A program made the translations under genes and the position numbers. Below are positions 1 to 7,150 of a DNA stretch of 26,044 bases, piece by piece (within the stretch, counting starts at the first letter, position 1; each line of letters starts with the position of its first letter). Source of the DNA: JACQFK01 sp035644495 (GTDB taxonomy: Bacteria > Planctomycetota > MHYJ01 > JACPRB01); NCBI GenBank assembly GCA_035644495.1, contig DASQOM010000056.1, positions 1 through 26,044 on the forward strand. Reading direction: 5' to 3'. The notes under the pieces are model-generated. The model saw only the letters and a list, made by a program, of their open reading frames with translations, was not told the DNA's origin and made no database searches.

Positions 1-60
1 GCGGTCGGCTACTGCGGCGTGGTGATGGACAAGGCCTCTGAGAGCCCGACGTCGAAATAG
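1..60 (+). CDS. 3' end of an unidentified protein (partial)
   Basis: Frame 1 is open from the first base of the window to a TAG at 58-60 and encodes 19 residues ending ...MDKASESPTSK. The other two forward frames hit stops within about 40 bases, so this is the only forward frame that could carry a gene entering from the left. It ends 47 bases before the glnB start in the same direction. Genes directly beside P-II genes are often ammonium transporters or nitrogen-responsive membrane proteins, but this tail is too short to identify and shows no family motif. It may share a transcript with glnB. Confidence 0.4.
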   Translation, partial: AVGYCGVVMDKASESPTSK

Positions 61-96
61 GGTGCGGAGCTCTGTGAACGGTTATGAAGGGTAGAT

Positions 97-102
97 AGGA
101 GA
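97..102 (+). promoter_or_regulatory. ribosome binding site of glnB
   Basis: AGGAGA lies five bases before a GTG codon at 108. It supports that GTG as the true start of the P-II gene, giving the canonical N-terminus MKKIEAIIKP. Confidence 0.75.
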
Positions 103-107
103 ACCGA

Positions 108-446
108 GTGAAAAAGATAGAAGCGATCATCAAGCCGCACCGCCTGGAGGACGTAAAGTCGGCCCTGACCCAGGTCGGCGTCCAGGGCATGACGGTCAGC
201 GAAATCCGCGGATTCGGCCGCCAGAAGGGCCACAAGGAGCAGTACCGGGGCGCCGAGTATACGGTCGACCTCGTGCCCAAGGTGAAGGTGGAAGTCGTCA
301 TCGCAGACTCGGCCGTGCAGGCTGCCGTGGACGCCATCGTCCGAGCGGCGAAGACCGGCGAGATCGGCGACGGCAAGATCTTCGTCCTCCCCCTGGAGTC
401 CGCGGTGCGGATCCGGACGGGAGAGAAGGGAGACCAGGCAATCTGA
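108..446 (+). CDS. glnB: P-II nitrogen regulatory protein (GlnB/GlnK family)
   Basis: P-II proteins are cytoplasmic trimers that bind ATP/ADP and 2-oxoglutarate and signal nitrogen and energy state to partners such as ammonium channels, glutamine synthetase control enzymes and regulators. The 112 residues match the usual length. The start (KKIEAIIKP), the T-loop region (about 37-58, with QYRGAEY holding Tyr46 and Tyr51) and the C-terminal block (GDGKIFVLPLESAVRIRTGE) are all canonical. Tyr51 is the residue uridylylated in proteobacterial homologues; whether that happens here is unknown. The start is GTG with a good ribosome binding site. The preceding gene ends 47 bases upstream and may be co-transcribed. 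GlnB and GlnK cannot be told apart from this sequence. Confidence 0.96.
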   Translation: MKKIEAIIKPHRLEDVKSALTQVGVQGMTVSEIRGFGRQKGHKEQYRGAEYTVDLVPKVKVEVVIADSAVQAAVDAIVRAAKTGEIGDGKIFVLPLESAVRIRTGEKGDQAI

Positions 447-455
447 AGAGTATTA

Positions 456-501
456 CGGGGAGGGGCTGCCCGGCCCACCAGGGCCGGCAGCCCCTTCCCC
501 G
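456..501 (+). terminator. long GC-rich hairpin after glnB
   Basis: The arms at 456-476 and 481-501 pair over about 20 bp with two single-base bulges around the loop ACCA. The hairpin starts ten bases after the glnB stop. No T-run follows directly, so it may act as a 3' stabiliser or attenuating structure, with the T-rich hairpin at 527-557 completing termination. Confidence 0.6.
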
Positions 502-526
502 ACCGTAAATTCCACTAACCCCAGTG

Positions 527-557
527 AACCCCCCGCTCATCTTCACGGGGGGTTTTT
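527..557 (+). terminator. rho-independent terminator between convergent genes
   Basis: AACCCCCCG (527-535) pairs perfectly with CGGGGGGTT (546-554) around a ten-base loop, and the plus strand continues with a T-run (TTTTTATTTT). This is a classic intrinsic terminator for transcription coming from glnB. Read on the minus strand it sits directly after the lipoprotein gene but lacks a good T-run, so it would be weaker there. Confidence 0.8.
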
Positions 558-1503
558 ATTTTCTCCGCAGTGTTTCTTCGACCTGCTCCAGCGCGCGCGC
601 GAAGGCGTCCTCGCCGCCCCTCTCCCGCCAGCGCGCCAGCAGCGACCGGCGGCCCGACGATTTCTCTCGAAACTCGCTGCTCACGAAGCGCGCCCAGCGG
701 AGTTCGCGGTCTTCGCCCGGACGGACGGGATCGCTGAAAACCCGGCGCAGCGCTTCCTTCCAGCCCGCCGGCGGTGGCGAGGAGGTCCCCGTCGCCAGCC
801 GCCGCGCGTAGCGCAGCGAATTCAGCGTGACTTCGGCGCTCAGCATCGCGGCCCCCAGGTTGCAGCAGGCCGAGTCCGGATCGGGATCCGCTGCGATATG
901 CCCCTGCGCGGCGTTGTAGCCGCTGTGCTTGATCGAGTCCTGCAGCGTGTGGAGGCCGATCCCCAGCAGCGTCAGCGTGGCTTCGACGTCGTCGGCGTGG
1001 GACTGGAACTCGAGGAAGGCCCGCTCCAGCACCCGGCGCGCTTCCGCATTGCCGTATTCGATCTCGCCGCTGACGGGGTTGACGTAGAAGGCCGGCAGCA
1101 CGGCCGAGCGCAGGCCGATGGCGGGGAAGTGGAGGAGGTGTCCGGTGGCGGGGAGGGCCCAGGCGGTCGCTTCCGCGACCCGGCGGCCGTAGGCGCGCGC
1201 CGGAGTATCGCCCTCGGCGACCAGATCGTAGGTGCCGCTGCAGACCACCCAGGGGATGGTCAGGGGGTTGACGATGCCGGCAACGATGCGCCGTTCGGTG
1301 GCGACGGAGCTCGTGTCGGGGTGGTGGTCGGTCCAGGCGTCGGCGGCGGCGATGGTGAGGGATTCCGACGGCGACCAGCCGGCCCAGCGGGCGAGGACGT
1401 AGGTGGCGTCGAAGTGGATTTCCGCGCAGGTGTCGGGGCCGCGCATCACGCTGGTGCAGCCCGCGGCGGCGAGCGCCGCGAGGATCGGCAGGATCATCTT
1501 CAT
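556..1503 (-). CDS. predicted lipoprotein, DUF6765-like, possible metal-dependent hydrolase fold
   Basis: This 315-residue protein begins with a short hydrophobic signal and a lipobox, LAAAGC, with Cys16 as the predicted lipidation site. It is therefore expected to be membrane-anchored outside the cytoplasm. Two parts look conserved: an early IHFDATYVLARWAGW block (His30, Asp32) followed by DAWTDHH (Asp59-His61), and a later GIGLHTLQDSIKHSGYN block (His185, Asp189, His193). This spacing of His and Asp recalls DUF6765 and the helical zinc-binding S1/P1-nuclease and phospholipase C-like fold. The family call is by motif resemblance only and the substrate is unknown. The start is supported by a GAGGGGGG ribosome binding site. 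Its stop (556-558) touches the T-run of the convergent glnB terminator. Confidence 0.75.
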   Translation of the reverse strand: MKMILPILAALAAAGCTSVMRGPDTCAEIHFDATYVLARWAGWSPSESLTIAAADAWTDHHPDTSSVATERRIVAGIVNPLTIPWVVCSGTYDLVAEGDTPARAYGRRVAEATAWALPATGHLLHFPAIGLRSAVLPAFYVNPVSGEIEYGNAEARRVLERAFLEFQSHADDVEATLTLLGIGLHTLQDSIKHSGYNAAQGHIAADPDPDSACCNLGAAMLSAEVTLNSLRYARRLATGTSSPPPAGWKEALRRVFSDPVRPGEDRELRWARFVSSEFREKSSGRRSLLARWRERGGEDAFARALEQVEETLRRK

Positions 1504-1693
1504 GTTCCCCCCCTCTCACCCATACTCTAGTTAGGGCTGGAAAACGCCGTGCGAAGCCTTCGAAAAGACTTCATGAACGGGGGGCCGGCCGGGGTATCAT
1601 GGTTTTTGAAGGGAATGGGGATCGTCGGCTCCAACGCGGGCGACGGGAAACGTCTAATACCCGTCCTTCCGGACCGACCATAAGGAGATCGTT

Positions 1694-2557
1694 ATGCTCT
1701 GCACGGCCGTCGCGCTCCTGCTGGGAATGGGCGTCCTTCCGGCAGTCCAGGACGAGGACCGCATCCAGAAACTCATCCAGACCTTCAGCGAGGGGAACAA
1801 GGACGAGCGCGGCCTCGCGGTCGACGACCTCGTGAAGATCGGCAGACCGGCCATCGAGGCGCTGAAGAAAGCCGCGGTGAGCAGCGACCTGGAGGTGAAA
1901 GGCCTCGCGGCGCAGGCGATCGAGAAGATCGAGTGGCTGGGTCTCGAGAAGCTGAAGAAATACGCCAAGGAGAACCTCGACGAAGGCTCGACCGTGGAGC
2001 TGTCGAAGATCCGGAGCCTCGGCCGCTGGCTGCCCGACACGCGGATCTACGAGGTCACGGGCGTCAACGCCGCCAACGGACCCGCTGCGATGATGGGGCT
2101 CCCGCCCCCGCACAGCATGTTCGCGATCCGGAAGTACGAGGACGGCTTCCACCGCCTGCTGGTCAAGGGGGTGTATTCGACGAACTCCATCAACACCCTG
2201 CTGCAGATGTCGAAAATCATGATCGGCGAAGAGGACGCGGCCATGGACTTCGCGATCGCCTATATGGAGCTGTCGAGCGCGGGCGCGAACCAGAACACGG
2301 CGGCGATGATGATGCAGGGCGCGTCGCGTCTCGAGAAGGTGCCCGACGGCTGGGCGCTGGTCTCGAGCATGTACGGGAGCAACGTGCACTTCAAGACGTC
2401 GAAGGACGGCATGCTCACCGAGATCCAGCAGAAGGGAAACGTCTACAACGCCTACACCGCCGGCGGGGAGGCCGCGATGGAGGAGCGCGCCAAGCTGGAG
2501 ATCGAGAAGCTGCGCCTCGAGGTCGACGCCCTCAAGCGCCAGCTCGAGAAGAAGTAG
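1694..2557 (+). CDS. exported protein with HEAT-like N-terminus and C-terminal coiled coil
   Basis: This 287-residue protein has a hydrophobic N-terminal segment (about residues 1-19) that looks like a signal peptide. Residues about 22-85 resemble one or two HEAT-like helical pairs (VDDLVKIGRPAIEALKKAA, then KGLAAQAIEKI), a common protein-interaction fold in planctomycetes. The middle, about 90-250, is not recognised; it is rich in Met and small residues. The last ~30 residues are a charged heptad-like helix (LEIEKLRLEVDALKRQLEKK) typical of a coiled coil. AAGGAGA lies nine bases before the ATG and supports the start. It is a single-gene unit, convergent with the phosphatase gene 33 bases away. 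Its function is unknown, and the architecture suggests a structural or scaffolding role outside the cytoplasm. Confidence 0.8.
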   Translation: MLCTAVALLLGMGVLPAVQDEDRIQKLIQTFSEGNKDERGLAVDDLVKIGRPAIEALKKAAVSSDLEVKGLAAQAIEKIEWLGLEKLKKYAKENLDEGSTVELSKIRSLGRWLPDTRIYEVTGVNAANGPAAMMGLPPPHSMFAIRKYEDGFHRLLVKGVYSTNSINTLLQMSKIMIGEEDAAMDFAIAYMELSSAGANQNTAAMMMQGASRLEKVPDGWALVSSMYGSNVHFKTSKDGMLTEIQQKGNVYNAYTAGGEAAMEERAKLEIEKLRLEVDALKRQLEKK

Positions 2558-2559
2558 CC

Positions 2560-2584
2560 CTCCAACCAGCCGGGCTTGTTGGAG
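2560..2584. terminator. short hairpin between convergent genes
   Basis: CTCCAAC (2560-2566) pairs with GTTGGAG (2578-2584) around an 11-base loop in the 33-base gap between two convergent stop codons. There is no T-run, so it is a weak bidirectional terminator candidate. Confidence 0.4.
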
Positions 2585-2590
2585 CGGGGA

Positions 2591-3424
2591 TCAGGTCTCG
2601 ATGCGGCCGGTCAGGATCGTGATGTCGTCCGACTGCTGCTGGCCGGCGCGGTGCACTTCCAGGGCATCCGTCAGGGTCTTCACCGCGTCCTCGGACCAGA
2701 GGTGGGAATTGACGCGCATCCACGTCGTGAGGCGCTCCATCCCGAACTCCTCGTTGACGGGATTCATCAGCTCGTTCACGCCGTCGGAATAGATCAGGAA
2801 GCGGTCGCCCGGATACAGCGGCACCGTCTCCTCGGTCAGCGTATCCAGGAACTTCGCGTCCGGGACGACCCCCAGGACCAGCCCCTTCGGCGCGACTTCG
2901 ACGATCGTCTTCCCGACCTCGCGACAGAGCAGCATCGGTGTGTGGCCGGCGTTCGAGACGGTCATCGTGTGCCGCAGCGGATCCAGCAGCACGAAGAACG
3001 CCGTCACAAAGCGGCCCTTTTCCAGGTCGCGCAGCAGCACGCGGTTGACGGAGGCCAGGATCTCGCGGGGCGACGCGGTCATGGACGCCATCGTCCGGAT
3101 CGAGGCCCGCGCCTCGACCATCAGCAGGGCGCCGGCCAGCCCCTTGCCCGAGGCGTCCGCGACGAGCAGGCCCATCCGCCCGCCCGACATGGGAATGAAG
3201 TCGTAGAAGTCGCCGCCGACCTCGCCCGCGGGCTGGTAATACACCTCGAAATCGTAACCGGTCAGGTGGGGTTTCGGGGGCAGCAGCCGGTTCTGGATTT
3301 TTCGCGCGATCTCCAGGTCCTGCTGAAGGCTGTAGAGGTTCTCCGCGATGCCGTGGAGATTGGGGCCCTCCGGCACTTTGACCTCATGGAAGCGGGTTCC
3401 GTGGCGTTTCTTGGTTTCCGACAT
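2591..3424 (-). CDS. RsbU/SpoIIE-type PP2C serine/threonine phosphatase
   Basis: This is a 277-residue cytoplasmic protein with a short N-terminal helical segment (about 20-50, ending in the typical EIARKIQNRLLP) and a SpoIIE/PPM-type phosphatase domain (about 55-275). The metal-binding and catalytic motifs are present: VGGDFYDF (Asp72), ADASGKG (Asp90), NAGH (158-161), YSDGVNE (Asp214) and SDDITIL (Asp266/Asp267). Such enzymes usually dephosphorylate anti-sigma-antagonist (STAS) proteins in partner-switching pathways. No STAS or anti-sigma kinase gene is in the window, so the partner is unknown. There is no recognisable sensor domain. It lies 43 bases downstream of the AAA+ gene on the same strand. 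A TAGAAT hexamer (3434-3439) nine bases before the ATG could be its own -10 element; no clear ribosome binding site is visible. Confidence 0.93.
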   Translation of the reverse strand: MSETKKRHGTRFHEVKVPEGPNLHGIAENLYSLQQDLEIARKIQNRLLPPKPHLTGYDFEVYYQPAGEVGGDFYDFIPMSGGRMGLLVADASGKGLAGALLMVEARASIRTMASMTASPREILASVNRVLLRDLEKGRFVTAFFVLLDPLRHTMTVSNAGHTPMLLCREVGKTIVEVAPKGLVLGVVPDAKFLDTLTEETVPLYPGDRFLIYSDGVNELMNPVNEEFGMERLTTWMRVNSHLWSEDAVKTLTDALEVHRAGQQQSDDITILTGRIET

Positions 3425-3433
3425 CCCGCGTGC

Positions 3434-3439
3434 ATTCTA
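3434..3439 (-). promoter_or_regulatory. possible -10 element for the PP2C phosphatase gene
   Basis: On the minus strand the hexamer TAGAAT (5 of 6 matches to TATAAT) ends nine bases before the ATG at 3424, in the 43-base gap after the AAA+ gene. No convincing -35 is seen. If used, the mRNA would have only a few untranslated bases. Confidence 0.35.
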
Positions 3440-3467
3440 TCCCAAGATCGATGCCGTCGCCTGCGGA

Positions 3468-4736
3468 TTACCGCTCGGTCTCTTCGACCTCGAGACGCAT
3501 GCCGTCCATGGAGACGACGACGCTGAAGAGGCGGTGGCCGCGCCCGGCCTGCTCGGCGCGGAGCAGGGCGGGCGCCAGCGGACGCAGCACCTCCTGGCGG
3601 ATGGCGTGCGTGATGCGACGGGCGCCGAACTCGTTGATCGCCTCGGATTCCTTGTCGACGATGAACGAGGGGATCTTGTCGCTGAATTCGATCGACTGGC
3701 CGGCCTTGGAATACTCCTGCTCGACGTGCTCCTTGAGCCGCATCAGGATCGAGCGCACGACCTCCTTCTGGATCTCCGCGTTGTCGACGAAGTTGAAGGG
3801 GATGATGTTGTCGCCGATCCGGTTGAGCAGTTCGGGCCGCGAGATCTCGTGGGTGAAGAACCGCTCGACCGCGCGTACGAAATGCTCCCGGATCCCGGTT
3901 TTTCGGAGGTCCGGATCTTTGATCCGCATGACCTGCTCCAGCCGGGCGCGCTCGCCGACGTCCTTGCCGCGGCCGTCTTCGGTCCGCGTCCCGAGGTTCG
4001 ACGTGAAGATGATCGCGGTTTCGCTGAACGACACCGTCTGGCCGCGGCCGTCGGTCAGATGGCCGTGGTCGAGGATCTGCAGGAAAAGGTCGAGGACCTT
4101 CGGGTGCGCTTTCTCGACTTCGTCGACCAGCACCACGAGGTGGGGCGTCGCGCGCACGGCGTTCGTCAGCAGTCCGCCCTGGTTGTAGCCCACGTAGCTG
4201 GGCGGGGCGCCGACGAGCTTGTGGAACGTATGCTCCTCCTTGAACTCGGTCATGTCGAGGCGGAGGAAGCGGTTCTCGGTCCCGAAGAGGAACTTGGCGA
4301 GCTTCTGCGCGGTGATGGTCTTGCCGACGCCGGTCGGGCCGGCGAAGAAGAGGACGATCTTCGGTTTGGTCGAGATCCCGCTCGCGGCGCCCGAGAGCCG
4401 CGCGCGTGCCATATAGAGCTCGTCGCGCAGGACCTCGATCGCCTCATCCTGTCCCTTGACGCCCTCCTCGCAGCTGAACCAGTACAGCACGCGGTCGATC
4501 TTCGCGAGGCTCAGGTGGGCCCAGGGATCTTCCGGGAGATCGGGATTCGGACCGCCGCGGTAGGCGTAGACCGGCTTGGATCCGTCGGCCACCGACTCCA
4601 CCTGGGATCTCCGGCGGATGTTCATCGCCACGGCGGTGACGGCGACGAGGCTGACGATGCCGACCGTGACGCGCATGGTCGTGCCGTCGGAGAGGGTCTG
4701 CTGGGCGACCGCGAGGAGCTGAAATACAGCGAGCAT
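3468..4736 (-). CDS. membrane-anchored single-ring ClpA/ClpB-type AAA+ ATPase
   Basis: This 422-residue protein has one predicted transmembrane helix near the N-terminus (about 22-40) followed by RRRS, predicting that the ATPase faces the cytoplasm. The AAA+ module (about 95-310) resembles the second ring of ClpB. It has Walker A GPTGVGKT (133-140), the pore loop YVG (181-183), Walker B LVVLVDEVEKAH (Asp205, Glu206), sensor-1 TSNLG (Asn247), arginine finger RPELLNRIGD (Arg306) and sensor-2 GARR (371-374). It should hydrolyse ATP to thread or remodel substrate proteins. The usual Clp N-domain, first ring and ClpB middle domain are absent. No IGF/LGF-type ClpP-docking tripeptide is visible, so a ClpP partnership looks unlikely. 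The PP2C phosphatase gene follows 43 bases downstream and a Nudix gene precedes it. The start is the first Met; Met21 would remove only the segment before the helix. Confidence 0.9.
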   Translation of the reverse strand: MLAVFQLLAVAQQTLSDGTTMRVTVGIVSLVAVTAVAMNIRRRSQVESVADGSKPVYAYRGGPNPDLPEDPWAHLSLAKIDRVLYWFSCEEGVKGQDEAIEVLRDELYMARARLSGAASGISTKPKIVLFFAGPTGVGKTITAQKLAKFLFGTENRFLRLDMTEFKEEHTFHKLVGAPPSYVGYNQGGLLTNAVRATPHLVVLVDEVEKAHPKVLDLFLQILDHGHLTDGRGQTVSFSETAIIFTSNLGTRTEDGRGKDVGERARLEQVMRIKDPDLRKTGIREHFVRAVERFFTHEISRPELLNRIGDNIIPFNFVDNAEIQKEVVRSILMRLKEHVEQEYSKAGQSIEFSDKIPSFIVDKESEAINEFGARRITHAIRQEVLRPLAPALLRAEQAGRGHRLFSVVVSMDGMRLEVEETER

Positions 4737-4766
4737 GAACGGTTACGCCTGCATCAAACTTCCCAT

Positions 4767-4796
4767 AGCCTAGCGGTCTATGAATCACCAAGTCAA
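4767..4796 (-). promoter_or_regulatory. candidate promoter of the AAA+ gene
   Basis: On the minus strand TTGACT (4791-4796) is followed after 18 bases by TAGGCT (4767-4772). A start point near 4760 would give about 23 untranslated bases before the ATG at 4736. The -35 is good and the -10 is poor. The 101-base gap between the Nudix and AAA+ genes is otherwise featureless. Confidence 0.4.
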
Positions 4797-4837
4797 GCAT
4801 GGACCGCCAGATCCAGCGCAGAAGGACGCCCTCGGGT

Positions 4838-5242
4838 TCAACGAAGCGGCCGGTTTTCCAGCCAGTCCTTCAGCCCGGGGAGGATCGGGTGCAGCCGCAG
4901 GCCGTCCGCGATGCTCAGCCAGCGCCATTCGTCCACTTCCACCGGAGAGGGCACAACCGTCTGATCCGCCGGCTCCAGACGCGTGACGAACCAGTGCAGG
5001 CGGTATTCCCCGTTGGGGGAGAGGCTTTCGTGGACCTGATCCCGCACCTGGACCGCCAGCCCGACTTCCTCCCGGACCTCCCGCGCCGCCGCTTCCGGGT
5101 GGGTCTCACCCGGCTCGACTTCGCCGCCCACGAAACACCACCAGCCGGGCGCGCGCTGCAGCGTCAGCCCGCGGCGGATGAACAGAAATTTTCCGGCGCC
5201 GTTCTCGAGGATCGCGACGACGCCGTTCTTCAGCCCGCTCAT
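4838..5242 (-). CDS. Nudix hydrolase
   Basis: This 134-residue cytoplasmic protein is almost entirely one Nudix domain. The Nudix box GX5EX7REUXEEXGU is perfect at residues 40-62 (Gly40, Glu46, Arg54, Glu55, Glu58, Glu59, Gly61). These residues bind Mg2+ and hydrolyse nucleoside diphosphates linked to another group. WWCFVGGEVEPGE just before and inside the box, and the small size, are typical of MutT-like or NTP/ADP-ribose pyrophosphatases, but the substrate cannot be predicted. It is divergent from the glycoside hydrolase gene, 63 bases away, and is the first of three genes on the minus strand. There is no clear ribosome binding site; a TAAGAT hexamer lies six bases upstream of the ATG. Confidence 0.93.
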   Translation of the reverse strand: MSGLKNGVVAILENGAGKFLFIRRGLTLQRAPGWWCFVGGEVEPGETHPEAAAREVREEVGLAVQVRDQVHESLSPNGEYRLHWFVTRLEPADQTVVPSPVEVDEWRWLSIADGLRLHPILPGLKDWLENRPLR

Positions 5243-5248
5243 GGATTC

Positions 5249-5254
5249 ATCTTA
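5249..5254 (-). promoter_or_regulatory. possible -10 element of the Nudix gene
   Basis: On the minus strand TAAGAT ends exactly six bases before the ATG at 5242, where a -10 would sit if transcription began at the start codon. No clear -35 was found. Confidence 0.3.
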
Positions 5255-5268
5255 CCACCGTCAGGGAT

Positions 5269-5299
5269 CTGACACACCGGTCGACGAAGGCGCTATGGT
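5269..5299 (+). promoter_or_regulatory. candidate promoter of the glycoside hydrolase gene (leaderless type)
   Basis: CTGACA (5269-5274, 5 of 6 matches to TTGACA) and TATGGT (5294-5299) are separated by 19 bases. The -10 ends six bases before the ATG at 5306, and no ribosome binding site is present. Transcription would start at or next to the start codon. Confidence 0.45.
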
Positions 5300-5305
5300 A
5301 CGGGT

Positions 5306-7147
5306 ATGAAAACGCTGCTCGCCGCGCTGCTGTGCTTGGCCCCGGCCCTCCAGGACAGCCGCCCTTATGCCGATCCGACCCAGCTCGACCTGCCGTTTCC
5401 GAAGCACAGCCATCTCCAGCAGCCCTGGCGCGCCTGGATGGAGACGCGGCCGGCGACCGACTTCCTCGCCGGCGTCGGCGTCAATTACAACGTCCCCGGC
5501 AACGACGAGCTCGCGGTGCGGCTGCTGGCGGAGGCCGGAATCCGCGCCGTCCGCAAGGAGGTCGGCTGGGGCGACGTCAATGGCGACGAGACCGGCACCC
5601 ACCAGGACGCGCGCCTGAAGGCGCTGTTCGCGCTTTTCAAGCGCCATGGGATGCGCCCGACGATCCTGCTCAACTGCCATCAGGGCGTGCCCTGTCCCAT
5701 GCACGGTTACGACGGAACGCTCGTGGAAGACGCGCCCAAGGGCGCGACCCGGGTCAAGCTCGCGGACACGTCGAATATCGTCGTCGGCCGATCCGGCCTG
5801 AGCGGCCTCACCGATTACTGGGCCGCCGAGGCGATCATCGTCTCAATCGTCAAGGCGACGGGCGAGTGCACGCTGTCGAAGCCGCTGCCGAAGGACCTGA
5901 AGGCCGGCAAAGTCCCCATGGCGACGCTGAAATACCTGCCGCTGCATCCGCCGGGAACGCCGGAGTTCGACGAGACCGTGCAGGGCTTCGCGAAGTACGC
6001 GATGATCGTCGGCCGTCTCGTCGCGGCCGCGGGCATCGACGACTTCGACTTCGAGATCTACAACGAGCTGACCTTCGGGACGCGCTTCCTCGACATCCGC
6101 AACTACTACCCGGACCGTCCCAAGCCCGCGAAGGAGTTCCTCCACGAAGGCGGAGCCTGCTGGGAATTGGCGCGCCGGGTGAACGACGCCGTGAAAAAGG
6201 AGTTCCCGAAGGTCCGCACGATCTGGGGCTTCTCGAATACGACGTTCTTCCATACGCCCATCGAGGAGCTGCCGCCGGGCATCGACGGACAGACCTACCA
6301 TCCCTACGGCACCGGGACGCGCAAGCTGCCCGAGCAGGAGTACCATCAGGAGCATCCGGCCGAGAACGTCGACGGCTTCACCCCGAAGATCGATGTCCGC
6401 CTGCCCGAAGGGATCGCGGCGACGTTCATCCAGACCGAGTCGATCCTGCGGCTGATCAACCCCGAGGCCCGCAAGCGCGCGCCGAAGGGCGTCGCCCGCT
6501 TCCGGCACTATATGACCGAGCACGGAGTGCTCGCGACCGAGTGCGGAGTGAACGACCCCGCGGGCGCCTGGACCCTGAAGTCGAAATGCGCCCTCCGCTC
6601 CTATGCGTTCTGGCTGCACCAGGGCATCGACGTCCTCCACTTCTTCTCCGCCTGGGACAAGAATCCCCTGGAGTTCGGGATCCTTCCGCTCGACCTGCCG
6701 AAGCTGCCCGCGAACGCCGCCTTCGACGACGTCGCCCCGCCGACCCTGAAGGCGATCCGTTCCCTGACGCGGACCTTCGAGGGCGCCGTGCCGCTCCTGG
6801 CAACCGCGCCGCTGTCCATCGACGTCGCCGCGGTCGACCAGCCCCGGAACATCTTCGGGGGCGAAAAAACCCTGCGGAGCCTCGATTCGCTGGTGGTGCT
6901 GCCCTGGCAGACGAAGGAGAACGAATACGTCGTCGGCGTCTACGTCATGACCTGGGACGCTGTGGCCGCCTGGCCCGAGGAGAAGTTCAAGCTGACGATC
7001 AAGGGGGCGACGCCGAAGAAGCTGCTCCTCATCGACGCGATGAGCGGCCTGGAGCTCGGCGTCAAGATCCTCCGCCAGGAGGGGACCCTGGTGGAGGTCG
7101 AGATCCCCGTCATCGACACTCCGAGACTGCTGACGCTGCGCCCCTGA
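5306..7147 (+). CDS. secreted glycoside hydrolase-like protein, clan GH-A type (beta/alpha)8 barrel
   Basis: This 613-residue protein has a short signal peptide (MKTLLAALLCLAPALQ) and is expected outside the cytoplasm. The barrel appears to run from about 50 to 500. AVRKEVGW (81-88) looks like an early strand. FEIYNE (249-254) has the Asn-Glu pair at the end of strand 4, giving Glu254 as acid/base. GVLATECGVN (407-416) offers Glu412 as nucleophile at strand 7. DVLHFFSAW (442-450) fits strand 8 with its conserved Trp. This arrangement is typical of retaining clan GH-A enzymes such as the GH39 and GH5 relatives. Exact family and substrate are uncertain. An insertion at about 135-210 may be a small beta domain. 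The last ~100 residues look like a beta-sandwich. Its stop lies only three bases from that of the convergent protease gene. Confidence 0.8.
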   Translation: MKTLLAALLCLAPALQDSRPYADPTQLDLPFPKHSHLQQPWRAWMETRPATDFLAGVGVNYNVPGNDELAVRLLAEAGIRAVRKEVGWGDVNGDETGTHQDARLKALFALFKRHGMRPTILLNCHQGVPCPMHGYDGTLVEDAPKGATRVKLADTSNIVVGRSGLSGLTDYWAAEAIIVSIVKATGECTLSKPLPKDLKAGKVPMATLKYLPLHPPGTPEFDETVQGFAKYAMIVGRLVAAAGIDDFDFEIYNELTFGTRFLDIRNYYPDRPKPAKEFLHEGGACWELARRVNDAVKKEFPKVRTIWGFSNTTFFHTPIEELPPGIDGQTYHPYGTGTRKLPEQEYHQEHPAENVDGFTPKIDVRLPEGIAATFIQTESILRLINPEARKRAPKGVARFRHYMTEHGVLATECGVNDPAGAWTLKSKCALRSYAFWLHQGIDVLHFFSAWDKNPLEFGILPLDLPKLPANAAFDDVAPPTLKAIRSLTRTFEGAVPLLATAPLSIDVAAVDQPRNIFGGEKTLRSLDSLVVLPWQTKENEYVVGVYVMTWDAVAAWPEEKFKLTIKGATPKKLLLIDAMSGLELGVKILRQEGTLVEVEIPVIDTPRLLTLRP

Positions 7148-7150
7148 TCG

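Noticed and set aside
515..1519. 334-codon minus frame overlapping the lipoprotein gene
   Set aside because: Extremely Arg-rich, with no signal peptide. The alternative frame has a lipobox, a good ribosome binding site and conserved-looking blocks.
3348..4964. 538-codon plus-strand frame opposite the AAA+ gene
   Set aside because: Antisense composition artefact; the minus frame has a full set of AAA+ motifs.
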